Source of the DNA: JBCDJG01 sp038748065
Lineage (GTDB): Bacteria > Pseudomonadota > Gammaproteobacteria > Pseudomonadales > Halieaceae
Assembly (NCBI GenBank): GCA_038748065.1
Contig: JBCDJG010000065.1
Coordinates: forward strand, 1 to 24,409
Reading direction: 5' to 3'
DNA: 24,409 nt
Below the pieces are notes generated by a model, which had not been told where the DNA came from, ran no database searches, and worked only from the letters and a program-made list of their open reading frames with translations. The position numbers and the translations under genes are program-made. Positions 1 to 7,883 of this stretch are shown here, one piece after another (the stretch's first letter is position 1; every line of letters starts with the position of its first letter).

Positions 1-42
1 CTGTCCCCCCTGCGCAACGCAGTCTGGGGGTTTTCCTCGTGA
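1..42 (+). CDS. 3' tail of a probable PilW-like minor pilin (partial)
   Basis: The frame beginning at base 1 is open to a TGA at 40-42 and encodes a 13-residue tail that includes Leu-Arg-Asn, a motif often found near the C-terminus of PilW-type proteins. Its stop overlaps the GTG start of the next gene (GTGA at 39-42), the tight coupling expected inside a fimT-pilV-pilW-pilX operon. Only 13 codons are visible, so the identity rests mainly on the position directly before pilX. Confidence 0.45.
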   Translation: MSPLRNAVWGFSS

Positions 43-527
43 ATGTCGGTGTGAAGGATCATGGCCTCGCGCTACCCGCTGCCCTACTTTATATGCTGGG
101 CCTGAGTCTCGTCGTGCTGAGCCTGGCAAGGGTTGGCGTGCTTGAACAACGATTGGCCCGCGCCGATCTGGATCGGCTGCAAGCGCGTGAGCGGTCGATG
201 GCCCTGCAGGCTGCAATGATGCGGGTACTTCTCAGCCGCGCGCCCTTTTTTGTGGAGGGCGAACGTTTATGCGGACCCGGACCCAGCGCCAAGGGCTGTC
301 ACGTCTTTCTTTTTCCGGCGCTGGCAGCAGGTGAGACTGGCGATAATTACTACAGCGAGACCGGCCCGAGTTTGCGCCCACCGGTGCATTCTCCGGACAG
401 TGCAGATAGTCTGAGCCGATATCGCTACCAGCTGGTGGACCTGCATAGCCGGTCGCGCTGGGGAGCTGGTGAGGCACAGGTGCGCATGGCTCAGCGCTGG
501 GTCTACCGAGCGTCCGATGACCGCTAG
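39..527 (+). CDS. pilX: PilX-like type IV pilus minor pilin assembly protein
   Basis: This 162-aa protein has the layout of the PilX_N family. A short N-terminus with Gly-Leu-Ala-Leu is followed by one hydrophobic helix (about residues 11-31), then the Leu-Glu-Gln-Arg and Ala-rich amphipathic helix typical of PilX (about 34-65). In the family it is a minor pilin that joins the pilus tip or priming complex with PilV, PilW, PilE and PilY1 at the inner membrane. The GTG start at 39 overlaps the upstream stop by GTGA, and the 3' end overlaps the pilY1 start by 11 bases, so it is translated within the operon. The class III prepilin cleavage motif is degenerate (His-Gly-Leu-Ala-Leu instead of Gly-Phe-Thr-Leu-Ile-Glu), which is common in PilX. 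The assignment is by N-terminal pattern and context; the C-terminal two thirds are not distinctive. Confidence 0.75.
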   Translation: MNVGVKDHGLALPAALLYMLGLSLVVLSLARVGVLEQRLARADLDRLQARERSMALQAAMMRVLLSRAPFFVEGERLCGPGPSAKGCHVFLFPALAAGETGDNYYSETGPSLRPPVHSPDSADSLSRYRYQLVDLHSRSRWGAGEAQVRMAQRWVYRASDDR

Positions 528-3105
528 TCTGTCTCACGCTGTGCTGGCATCCCTGCTTTTGGTGTGGGCGAGTTTTGCTCTCGGCGATGATATCGACCTG
601 TACCAGCCATCCATATTACGGGGGCAGTTTGAGCGACAGCTAGAACTGGACTTTCCCGCGTGGCCAGCGCTTGAGAACAGCGACTCCAGTCGCCTGCGGG
701 CCGCGCTTATAGTTGCACTTGAGCGGCTGGCTGACACACTGGCGCAGAGGGGCGGGCCGGCAATAGCTCTCAACGTGACTGGCATTGATGAGCACTGGTG
801 GCTGTATCCCCGGGGTATTGATGATCCCGGCTGGCAAGGTGAGATGGACGCGCTGTTGGAGAGCCTGTCGAGCGCGGATGAGACCCCATCGGCAGGGCCA
901 ACTCTACCAGCGGCCAGCGACGATTGTGGTCGGCGCATGCGAGTGCAGCCGCTGGTCGGGCTGCCTCAGCCATTACCTGACAACGAGCAGCTTACTGAAC
1001 ATTTCTACCGGATGTTGCTTGGCACACCCCCACCGGCGCAGCATTTCGTTGAGCCTTTGCTTGTAGCCGGCCCCGGTGCAGGGGGTCAGTGGTTTCAGGC
1101 GCAGTTCCAGCCCGCGCCTGGCGGCGCATGGACCGGCAATATTAAAAAGTTACGCTATGTGAACCAGCGCCTGCTGGATGCGCGGGATCAGCCGCTGAGC
1201 TTTGTCGATGGGCGCATTCCCGCCGATGCGCTTACCTACTGGAGCAAGCCGGACACCCTTGGTCCTGCGTCGTCGGATGATCGATCGAATGAGACAGGCG
1301 CGCTGGTGGGTCGCGACGGCGGATTCGTAAGCCGGGGTGGAGCCGCCGGCGCGATACCGGCGATGCGCCGCCTGTTTACCGAGCATCCACTCATAGAGGG
1401 CGAGACCCTCGCTCTGGATGCACCCGAGGCAATCGCCCTGCTTGGCCCATTTCTCGATCCGCATGATGTGCTGGCTGAAGCAGAAGAGATGGAGTTGCTG
1501 CACTGGGTACGTGGCTTCGACAGCTATGATGATGACGGGGACGCCGACCAAAGGGAGCCAAGGGCACACCTTGTGGGCGATGTCATCCATTCGCGTCCTG
1601 TGCTGCTGAACTATGGTCCGCGTCCGGGGAGTGGTCATAGTGCGACGAATCCCGAGCAAAAGCTGTTCTTCGGCAGCAATGACGGGTTTCTGCGCATGCT
1701 GGAAAACACCACGCCAAGCGGCGAGGAGTCGGGTGCAGAAGACTGGGCGTTCATACCACTTGCGCTGCTGCCCCGGCAGGCGGCCAGGGCGGGCCGTGAG
1801 GGAGAGCACGCCCCCGGACATCTCTACGGGGTCGATGGCCCACTCGTAGCCTGGGCCAGGGACAGCCTCGGCAATGGCGATATTGACGCGGACAAGGGCG
1901 ACAGCGCCATGATCGTATTCGGTCTGCGCCGGGGGGGTAGCGCCTACTTCGCCATGGACGTGAAGCGGCCGGATGCGCCCAGACTGGCCTGGAAGTTGAC
2001 GCCCGCGCGGGCGGGCTTTGAGCGCATGGGTCTGAGTTTCTCCGAGCCCCAGCACCTACGCGTGGATTGGCAGGGTGAGCCACGCCAGGTCATTCTGCTG
2101 GGTGGCGGCTATGACGGCGGATGGCAGGGCGATTCACGGCGTGGTAAAGACGCCGGTAGGACGGACGATGAACGTGGGAACGCGGCGTGGATTATAGATG
2201 CCTACAGCGGCGAGTTGCTGTGGAGTGTACTTGGGCCAGGTCCGGGCGAGCTCGCGAGTGCAGGCGCAGAGATCAAGGAGCTGCGCCATGGCATTGCAGC
2301 CGGCTTCGCCTGGGCCGATATCAGCGGCGATGGGCTGGCCGACATGGCCTATGTTGGTGACAGCGGTGGCGATGTCTGGCGGCTTATGCTGGCCGGCACA
2401 GGGCCTGATGACTGGCGCTTTTCACGCCTTGCGAGCCTGGGCGGCACCGATCAAGAGGACCGACGCTTCTTCCATGCGGCCGACCTCGTGCTATCAAAGG
2501 ACAATGTGGGTGGCTATGTCGGGGTCTTGATCGCATCGGGCAATCGCGCGGACCCACATGAGACGGCCGTGCTCAACCAGCTTTATTTGCTTAAAGACCG
2601 CTTGGCTCCGAATGGGATGCCGGGAAGCGATGGCTCGACTATGCGCCATGCAGATCTCCCCGCGGTCGATGCCACTTGCTCGGCTGAAGGCCTCGATTGC
2701 AGTGCCGTTGCGAGTGAGCTTGGCTGGCGCTTCCCGCTACCCGGCGCCGGCGAAAAGGGCCTGTCAACGCCCTTGACCGCCGGTGGCGTGGTCTCTTTTA
2801 CCAGCTTCCTCCCGCCGGACCCTGCTGAACCCTGTGCCCCCGCATTAGGCAGCAGCCGCCTGTATGCGCTGCGCCTGCGAGACGGCTTGCCGGACACGGA
2901 GTGGCGGCACCGCGTTAACCTACCGGATTGGAGTAGCGAAGCTGCACTGGACCTTGGGCCGGGACTGCGCGGTAGCGTGCGGCCCGTAGGCGGGGATTGG
3001 ATGCTGCCCGGCGTGACAGGCCGAGAGGATGTTGTTCTGCCCGCTCCCGGTTCGACCTGGCGACGCGCCGCCTGGTGGGAGTATGGCGTTGACGAGGATT
3101 TATGA
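517..3105 (+). CDS. pilY1: PilY1-like type IV pilus tip/biogenesis protein, short form
   Basis: ATG 517 is preferred to the upstream in-frame ATG at 469 because it opens directly into a signal peptide (about residues 1-24, ending near Ala-Leu-Gly-Asp) and gives the 11-base overlap with pilX. The 862-aa product carries the PilY1 beta-propeller from about residue 350. It includes His-Ser-Arg-Pro-Val near 357, Phe-Gly-Ser-Asn-Asp-Gly-Phe near 385, Trp-Ala-Phe-Ile-Pro, a Tyr-Phe-Ala-Met-Asp-Val blade and the Ala-Asp-Ile-Ser-Gly-Asp-Gly-Leu-Ala-Asp strand near 600, which resembles the family's calcium-binding loop. A second acidic Asp-rich loop (Asp-Asp-Asp-Gly-Asp-Ala-Asp) lies near residue 335. 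PilY1 proteins sit at the pilus tip or cell surface and regulate pilus extension, adhesion and surface sensing. This one is shorter than the roughly 1,000-1,160 aa of well-studied PilY1, and I see no von Willebrand A MIDAS (Asp-x-Ser-x-Ser) in its N-terminal third. Confidence 0.85.
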   Translation: MTASLSHAVLASLLLVWASFALGDDIDLYQPSILRGQFERQLELDFPAWPALENSDSSRLRAALIVALERLADTLAQRGGPAIALNVTGIDEHWWLYPRGIDDPGWQGEMDALLESLSSADETPSAGPTLPAASDDCGRRMRVQPLVGLPQPLPDNEQLTEHFYRMLLGTPPPAQHFVEPLLVAGPGAGGQWFQAQFQPAPGGAWTGNIKKLRYVNQRLLDARDQPLSFVDGRIPADALTYWSKPDTLGPASSDDRSNETGALVGRDGGFVSRGGAAGAIPAMRRLFTEHPLIEGETLALDAPEAIALLGPFLDPHDVLAEAEEMELLHWVRGFDSYDDDGDADQREPRAHLVGDVIHSRPVLLNYGPRPGSGHSATNPEQKLFFGSNDGFLRMLENTTPSGEESGAEDWAFIPLALLPRQAARAGREGEHAPGHLYGVDGPLVAWARDSLGNGDIDADKGDSAMIVFGLRRGGSAYFAMDVKRPDAPRLAWKLTPARAGFERMGLSFSEPQHLRVDWQGEPRQVILLGGGYDGGWQGDSRRGKDAGRTDDERGNAAWIIDAYSGELLWSVLGPGPGELASAGAEIKELRHGIAAGFAWADISGDGLADMAYVGDSGGDVWRLMLAGTGPDDWRFSRLASLGGTDQEDRRFFHAADLVLSKDNVGGYVGVLIASGNRADPHETAVLNQLYLLKDRLAPNGMPGSDGSTMRHADLPAVDATCSAEGLDCSAVASELGWRFPLPGAGEKGLSTPLTAGGVVSFTSFLPPDPAEPCAPALGSSRLYALRLRDGLPDTEWRHRVNLPDWSSEAALDLGPGLRGSVRPVGGDWMLPGVTGREDVVLPAPGSTWRRAAWWEYGVDEDL

Positions 3106-3563
3106 CGAGAACCAGCCTATTCCCCGTGAGAAGCTGGGTCAGTGGCGGCGGCTTCAGCCTTCTGGAATTGCTCATAACGCTGGCAATCTCCGCCGTGCTT
3201 TTGCTCGTGGCGCTACCTGGATATCAAGAGGTGCAAAGGCGCAGCTACCGGCTCTTGGCGAGCGCGGTACTGGCAGAGCTCTGGGCTCAGCAGGAAAGCT
3301 ATCGGCGCTATGCGGGGGACTATGCCACGGCGCTGACGGACCTGGGTTTACCTGACCCGTATTTTATTGCGGCGAGTGAACAACCCTCGCCTTCCGGGCG
3401 AGCGCGCTATCGATTGATCCTTCGCGTTGAAGAGGGTCTGTATCAGGGGTTTGCCGCTCAGCCAGTCAATCATCAGTTAAGGGACCACTGCGGCGGCCTC
3501 ACGATTGATGTTCTCGGGATGATTGCCGCCACCGGCGTTGCCGACGGCGAACGCTGTCATTAG
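3102..3563 (+). CDS. pilE: PilE-like type IV minor pilin
   Basis: This 153-aa prepilin has a clear class III signal: a short basic leader, then Gly-Gly-Gly-Phe-Ser-Leu-Leu-Glu-Leu-Leu at about residues 15-24, with the conserved Glu at position +5 of the mature pilin. A hydrophobic helix follows. Cleavage by the prepilin peptidase PilD is expected after the last Gly. The C-terminal half has the PilE-type pattern: Leu-Gly-Leu-Pro, Arg-Tyr-Arg-Leu, Ala-Gln-Pro, then Asp-x-Cys-Gly-Gly-Leu-Thr-Ile-Asp, ending Gly-Glu-Arg-Cys-His. The two cysteines probably form the D-region disulphide. The ATG overlaps the pilY1 stop (ATGA at 3102-3105), making it the last gene of the minor-pilin operon. Its 3' end runs 4 bases into the convergent hydroxylase gene, leaving no room for an operon terminator of its own. 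Confidence 0.88.
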   Translation: MTRTSLFPVRSWVSGGGFSLLELLITLAISAVLLLVALPGYQEVQRRSYRLLASAVLAELWAQQESYRRYAGDYATALTDLGLPDPYFIAASEQPSPSGRARYRLILRVEEGLYQGFAAQPVNHQLRDHCGGLTIDVLGMIAATGVADGERCH

Positions 3564-4408
3564 GCCGGTGGACAGCCAGCGGAATCTGGCCGAATAGCTG
3601 TATGAGTTTCTTTGATGAATGGCATGGCCAAAAGGGTGCCGAGCTTCGAGTCTGACATCTCCCGACCGTAGTCGAGACCAACAGGCAATGCGCCCACGTC
3701 ATCGAAGGGTTTGTCGCTGGCGGTCCCAAAGACACGATCGAACAGCGTCAGGAACACACCGTAGTTGCTGTCGGTGAATTGCCTGTCCTGTGCGTGATGC
3801 AGGCGATGGTAGTCAGGCGTGATGATTACATGACGAAGCATACGATCTAGCCGATAAGGCAGATAGATGTTGCTATGGGCGAGTATGACAACCGCGCTGC
3901 GAGCCATCTGATAGATGATGAGGATAGCCAAGGAAGGACCTAGCAGCGCCGTCACCGGTGTAGCGACCGCTGCGGTTGTCAGCACCTCCAGCGGATGGTT
4001 ACGTAGTGTGGTTGTGAAGTCTACGACTGGATCGCTGTGGTGAACCCGGTGGAAGCGCCAAAGTAGTGGGACCTGATGCATCAGACGGTGAGCGAAATAG
4101 GCCGCCAGTTCCAGTGCCAGCACTGTTGTGACGAGGCTGGCGAAGAAGCCGAACTCCGCCCTTGCCAGCAGCCCGACTCCCGTCTGGGCGACCCACCAGG
4201 CGATAATAATGCTGGACGCGGCGCCGAAGGCAGCGGCGAGCCCCTGGTTTATGACACCGAGGCTTAAATTACCGGCCCAGCGCAGCGTTTGCCGCGGCTG
4301 CGCGGGGCGTCTGGTTTTGACAGCCTCCCATAACGCTGCCAGGCAAAGAGTGCCCAGAAGCGTGCCGAAAACCAGCGTGCCTCCCTCGCTAATTATCCAG
4401 CTTTCCAT
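3560..4408 (-). CDS. Sterol desaturase / fatty acid hydroxylase superfamily membrane protein (paralog 1)
   Basis: This 282-aa integral membrane protein belongs to the di-iron hydroxylase superfamily (PF04116). The histidine clusters are His-Arg-Leu-Met-His at 107-111, His-Arg-Val-His-His at 120-124, Asn-His-Pro-Leu-Glu at 137-141, His-Ser-Asn at 178-180 and His-Arg-Leu-His-His at 201-205, followed by Asp-Ser-Asn-Tyr-Gly. Several hydrophobic segments flank them. Members use O2 and a di-iron centre to hydroxylate or desaturate lipids; the substrate here cannot be read from sequence. It lies 21 bases downstream of the 61-aa secreted peptide gene (4430-4615) on the same strand and is probably co-transcribed with it. 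Its 3' end overlaps pilE by 4 bases. A paralog at 18153-19013 shares the same motifs and N-terminal pattern (Trp-x-x-Asn-x-Ser-Leu-Gly). Confidence 0.88.
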   Translation of the reverse strand: MESWIISEGGTLVFGTLLGTLCLAALWEAVKTRRPAQPRQTLRWAGNLSLGVINQGLAAAFGAASSIIIAWWVAQTGVGLLARAEFGFFASLVTTVLALELAAYFAHRLMHQVPLLWRFHRVHHSDPVVDFTTTLRNHPLEVLTTAAVATPVTALLGPSLAILIIYQMARSAVVILAHSNIYLPYRLDRMLRHVIITPDYHRLHHAQDRQFTDSNYGVFLTLFDRVFGTASDKPFDDVGALPVGLDYGREMSDSKLGTLLAMPFIKETHTAIRPDSAGCPPA

Positions 4409-4429
4409 CCGGGCGGCAGTTCAGAGGCT

Positions 4430-4615
4430 TTACCTATCGCGCAGTGCGCGGGCGACAATCACAGCGATCAGCAGACTCGCACCGCCTAACAACCACGGCG
4501 AGTCGATGGGCACGGATTCCGGCCCGCTGGGCATGACCGATATGACGGCGGCGAACGCGGTCGTGCTGAACAAAATACCAGAAGCCAGCAATGTGGCGTG
4601 TTTGAGTAATTTCAT
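4430..4615 (-). CDS. 61-aa secreted peptide with a sorting-signal-like C-terminus
   Basis: A tiny gene with a good Shine-Dalgarno (TAGGAGA on the minus strand, 8 bases before the ATG). Residues 1-22 form a signal peptide (Lys-rich start, hydrophobic core, Ala-Phe-Ala). About 12 residues follow, then Val-Pro-Ile-Asp-Ser-Pro-Trp at 35-41, a hydrophobic stretch at 42-55 and a terminal Arg cluster (56, 59, 61). Motif, helix and basic tail form the tripartite arrangement of exosortase/PEP-CTERM-type sorting signals, closest to the IPTL/VP-type class. That reading is by eye; no exosortase is present in the window. If processed, almost nothing of the mature protein would remain, so it may instead be a small membrane partner of the downstream hydroxylase. 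The layout parallels residues 1-65 of the protein at 19647-20186. I do not recognise a named family. Confidence 0.7.
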   Translation of the reverse strand: MKLLKHATLLASGILFSTTAFAAVISVMPSGPESVPIDSPWLLGGASLLIAVIVARALRDR

Positions 4616-4762
4616 GTGATCTATCTCCTAATGGTGCTGTGACACTGCAATTCCACTGCGGGCTCGAGTATATGATTCTTGGGGCTCTATTTCAGCGTAT
4701 TTTTCCAGCTTTAAGCGCAGCAGTCGCTCTCACTTCACTGCGCCGTCTATCTGCTTAGCCTT

Positions 4763-6148
4763 TCACTCATCAAGCCCCAGCTTTTTCAGCCGGTAGCGCA
4801 GGCTCCGAAAGCTGACGCCGAGCAGTTCTGCGGTTTTAGTCTTGTTCCAGCGCGATTCTTCAAGCGCCGCGCTCAAGATTTGGCGTTCCACGTCTTCCAG
4901 ATAGCCTTCCAAATCGCCATAGGCCTCGGTCACGCTCACGCCGCTAGTGGCGCCGCCGGCCTCCGCTGCGGGGGGTGGCTCTGGAGATGGGGTGGCAGCC
5001 ACTGACGACGGAAACTGCAGATCGTTCGCCGTGATCAGGCGACCATCCGACAGGGCCAGGGCTCGCTCCAGTATGTTCTCGAGTTCCCTTACGTTGCCAG
5101 GGAAATCATAATTGGCCAGTGCTTCCAGTGCTGAGCCATCCAGTGCGGCGTCATCATTGCCTTCCTCGCTCGCGATGTTGGCCAGCACCGTTGCCGCCAG
5201 CTCTGGCAGGTCTTCGAGGCGCTGCCGCAGGCTCGGCACGTGCACGTCGATAACGTTAATGCGGTAATACAGGTCGTTGCGGAAGCGCCCCGCCTCAACC
5301 TCGCTGGCCAGGGTTTTGTGAGTCGCGCTGAGTATGCGTACGTCGGTTGGCTGCTCTTCGCTGGCACCCACGGGCCGGATGGCTTTCTCCTGGATGGCGC
5401 GCAACAGCTTTACCTGCATAGCAAGCGGCAGATCAGCGACCTCGTCAAGAAACAGGGTGCCGCCTCTGGCAGCCTCAAACAGGCCGATTTTGTCCTGATT
5501 GGCACCCGTGAAACTGCCCTTGAGATGGCCGAACAGCTCGCTCTCCATCAGCTCCGGCGGAATGGCGCCACAGTTCACTGCGACGAAAGAGCCCGAGGCT
5601 CGTGGCCCGTTATTGTGGATCAGTCGTGCCACGACCTCCTTGCCGCTCCCTGACTCGCCCTGGATATGCACTGGCGCCTGGCTGCGCGCCAACTTGGTAA
5701 TCTGGCCGCGCAGGATCTGGATTGCCTCGGTCTTGCCAATGAGATCAGCGTCCACCGCGGCCTGGGCGGGTTGAATGTCATGGTCCATTTGGAGTGCGCT
5801 GGCGACAAGTGCGCGCAGGCGCTCCAGTTCAATCGGCTTGCTGATGAAATCAAAGGCGCCGGCCTTCAGCGCCTGGATTGCAGTTTCGACGCTGCCGTGG
5901 GCCGTTATCATGGCGACGGGGATATGCGGGTAATCACGCTGGATATCCTCAACGAGGCTGATGCCATTGCCATCAGGCAGTCGCATATCGGTCAGGCACA
6001 AATCGGGATTGACGTCCGCGACCAGTCGCCTGGCCTCCGTCAGATCGGGTGCGCTGTAGGTCTCCAGCCCCATACGGCTGAGAGTAATTTCTAGCAGTTC
6101 GCGAATATCCGGTTCGTCGTCGACGATGAGAACGCGTTCAGAAGCCAT
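4763..6148 (-). CDS. pilR: PilR, NtrC-family sigma-54-dependent response regulator
   Basis: This 461-aa protein has three domains in order. The receiver spans about residues 4-120, with phospho-acceptor Asp54, Thr82 and Lys104. The AAA+ sigma-54 activation domain spans about 135-370, with Walker A Gly-Glu-Ser-Gly-Ser-Gly-Lys ending at Lys170, a GSFTGA loop at 211-216 (the family's GAFTGA with Ser) and a Walker B Leu-Phe-Leu-Asp-Glu. The C-terminal Fis-type helix-turn-helix covers about 432-458. A Pro/Ala/Gly-rich linker separates the last two. PilR, phosphorylated by PilS, activates the sigma-54 promoter of the major pilin pilA. The start lies 8 bases after the pilS stop, with an AGGA Shine-Dalgarno overlapping that stop, so the pair is coupled. 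The nearby minor-pilin operon supports PilR over other NtrC-type regulators. Confidence 0.92.
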   Translation of the reverse strand: MASERVLIVDDEPDIRELLEITLSRMGLETYSAPDLTEARRLVADVNPDLCLTDMRLPDGNGISLVEDIQRDYPHIPVAMITAHGSVETAIQALKAGAFDFISKPIELERLRALVASALQMDHDIQPAQAAVDADLIGKTEAIQILRGQITKLARSQAPVHIQGESGSGKEVVARLIHNNGPRASGSFVAVNCGAIPPELMESELFGHLKGSFTGANQDKIGLFEAARGGTLFLDEVADLPLAMQVKLLRAIQEKAIRPVGASEEQPTDVRILSATHKTLASEVEAGRFRNDLYYRINVIDVHVPSLRQRLEDLPELAATVLANIASEEGNDDAALDGSALEALANYDFPGNVRELENILERALALSDGRLITANDLQFPSSVAATPSPEPPPAAEAGGATSGVSVTEAYGDLEGYLEDVERQILSAALEESRWNKTKTAELLGVSFRSLRYRLKKLGLDE

Positions 6149-6156
6149 GCGCGGTC

Positions 6157-7782
6157 CTATTGGGCCCTCTGGTTCAGGGCAATTCTAAAGCAACTCTCGC
6201 CGCGGGCCGTGCGGCGATAGCTGAGGTTGGCGTTATTTATCTCACACAATTCCTTGCACAGGTAGAGACCCATGCCAGTGCCTGCGCTGACGGTGGTGAA
6301 AAAGGGCTCAAAAAGCTTGGGGACGTCCTGTTCGGGCACGCCGTCGCCCGCGTCGATGACGTCCAGCAGGCACTGATGGGAGGCGAAATCCACGTTGACC
6401 TCTATGCGACAGACTTCTCGTCCGCTGGCGAGCTTGCTGTGCCTTAGGCCATTGTCCAGCAGGTTGGTCAGCACGCGCTGTAGATTGCTCGGATCGAACT
6501 CGATCGCCAGTTCCTGGTAGTCGCAGTCAATCGTAATCTCCGCTTCACGGTTGAGGGTCTCCAGGTAGGTTCCCACAAACTCCTGCAGCCATTGGCGCAG
6601 CGCCAGCTGTTCCGGCTTAGGTGGTTCCCGCCGTGATATTTGCATGACGTTTTCCACGATATCGTTGACCCGGCCACAGTGCTCGATGATGATGTCGGCC
6701 ATTCTTCGGTCCGACTGGTCGAGCTCCCTCGACTCCTGTAGCAGCTGGGCAGCGTGACTGATTGCCCCGAGCGGGTTGCGTATCTCGTGGGCAATACTGG
6801 CGGTGAGCCGGCCGAGCGACGTTAGTTTCAGCGATTGCGCGTACTGTGTAATCGGGCTGTAGTCCTCGACAAAAACCAGGCTATCCTCCGTTTGCGAAGG
6901 CTGAAGCTCGCGAAAATTCGCAATGACCTCAGGCGCTGTCTCTGCGACGGCAAAGGGATGGGCGCGGTGTAGACCGGTTTCCTTCCAGTGCCTGAACTGG
7001 TCCGCCAATTCCTCGCTGTAGTCATCCAGCAGCCGGCCCTGTTCCATAGTGATAGGTCGCTCTGGCGCTAAAAGCGCCGTGGCGGCCTTGTTCATAACGC
7101 GCACAACGCCCGCCTGGTCGACGAGGAGTATGCCGGTCTGCATATGTTGGACAATCTGCTCGTTGAGCCGCTGCAGGTTGTACAGATCGCTGGCCCGCGC
7201 CCTGGCGAGCTCCTCGGCGCGTCCCAGACGCGTCGCTACAGCCTGTATCATCAAGGATACGCCGAAGATGAGCAGGCCCAGTAAGCCCGCTGGGAACAGT
7301 GCTGCGATAGTCAGCACGCCCGTGCTGATCAATCGCACCGTATCACCCAGCGTCGCCAGCACGCTGATCGCTGCAATCAGCGTCGCCAGCGTACGGTTGC
7401 TCATGAGGATGGCGCTGGCCGCCACCGAGATGATCAGCAGAATGGGGAGTCCGCTTGCCATACCTCCACTGGCGTCTGCCAGTGTGGTGATGGCTGCAAT
7501 GTCGACCATGAAAATAAGGAACAACCAGTTCTGGTTCTGGTGCGCGCGCGTCGAAAGTGAGCCCATCAGGGGGATGCTGCTTGCCAGGTAGGCCAGCGCC
7601 ACGCCCAGGTACAGGTCAGGGTTGAGAACGCTCACCATCTCACGCGTATTCGGGCTGAATAGCATGATCAACAGGACAAGAGACAGCAGCGAACGATAGC
7701 CGACATAAATTCTGAACAGCGCCAGGTTTTGCACCGGTGAGGACTTGGTGCTGGGCTTGGTCAGAATGGCGGGCCGGTTCAT
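6157..7782 (-). CDS. pilS: PilS sensor histidine kinase
   Basis: This 541-aa kinase has an N-terminal membrane domain of about six hydrophobic segments (about residues 25-183), then a short helical linker and a PAS domain (about 205-315, Gly-Ile-Leu-Leu-Val-Asp). HisKA follows, with phospho-acceptor His332 in Ser-Ile-Ala-His-Glu-Ile-Arg-Asn-Pro-Leu. The HATPase has an N-box (Asn440/Asn444), G1 (Asp-Ala-Gly-Asp-Gly at 477-481) and G2 (Gly-Thr-Gly-Met-Gly-Leu at 501-506). In the family PilS senses pilin levels in the inner membrane and phosphorylates PilR. It is the first gene of pilSR and is transcribed divergently from nadE across about 100 bases. The start has a GGAAG-like Shine-Dalgarno. 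All catalytic boxes look intact. Confidence 0.92.
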   Translation of the reverse strand: MNRPAILTKPSTKSSPVQNLALFRIYVGYRSLLSLVLLIMLFSPNTREMVSVLNPDLYLGVALAYLASSIPLMGSLSTRAHQNQNWLFLIFMVDIAAITTLADASGGMASGLPILLIISVAASAILMSNRTLATLIAAISVLATLGDTVRLISTGVLTIAALFPAGLLGLLIFGVSLMIQAVATRLGRAEELARARASDLYNLQRLNEQIVQHMQTGILLVDQAGVVRVMNKAATALLAPERPITMEQGRLLDDYSEELADQFRHWKETGLHRAHPFAVAETAPEVIANFRELQPSQTEDSLVFVEDYSPITQYAQSLKLTSLGRLTASIAHEIRNPLGAISHAAQLLQESRELDQSDRRMADIIIEHCGRVNDIVENVMQISRREPPKPEQLALRQWLQEFVGTYLETLNREAEITIDCDYQELAIEFDPSNLQRVLTNLLDNGLRHSKLASGREVCRIEVNVDFASHQCLLDVIDAGDGVPEQDVPKLFEPFFTTVSAGTGMGLYLCKELCEINNANLSYRRTARGESCFRIALNQRAQ

Positions 7783-7883
7783 GCCACTTCCGTTTCGGCG
7801 ACGTTGGCGTCAGTGTAACAGGCCGGGTACGGGAAATAACGCCTTGGCAGCAGGGCTGGCGTTAACGCGGTCTTTCCTCGAAA

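Noticed and set aside
1150..2055. A 301-codon open frame on the minus strand opposite pilY1
   Set aside because: It is antisense to the conserved PilY1 propeller and has no recognisable motif.
4714..4743. Inverted repeat GCGCAG ... CTGCGC downstream of pilR as a terminator
   Set aside because: The loop is about 17 bases and no T-tract follows on the relevant strand.
4616..4762. Possible third copy of the TACGAT / AT-rich promoter upstream of the 61-aa gene on the minus strand
   Set aside because: Only a TACG(C)T plus a short A-rich run resembles it, without the spaced TTGCTY box. This is too weak to distinguish from chance.
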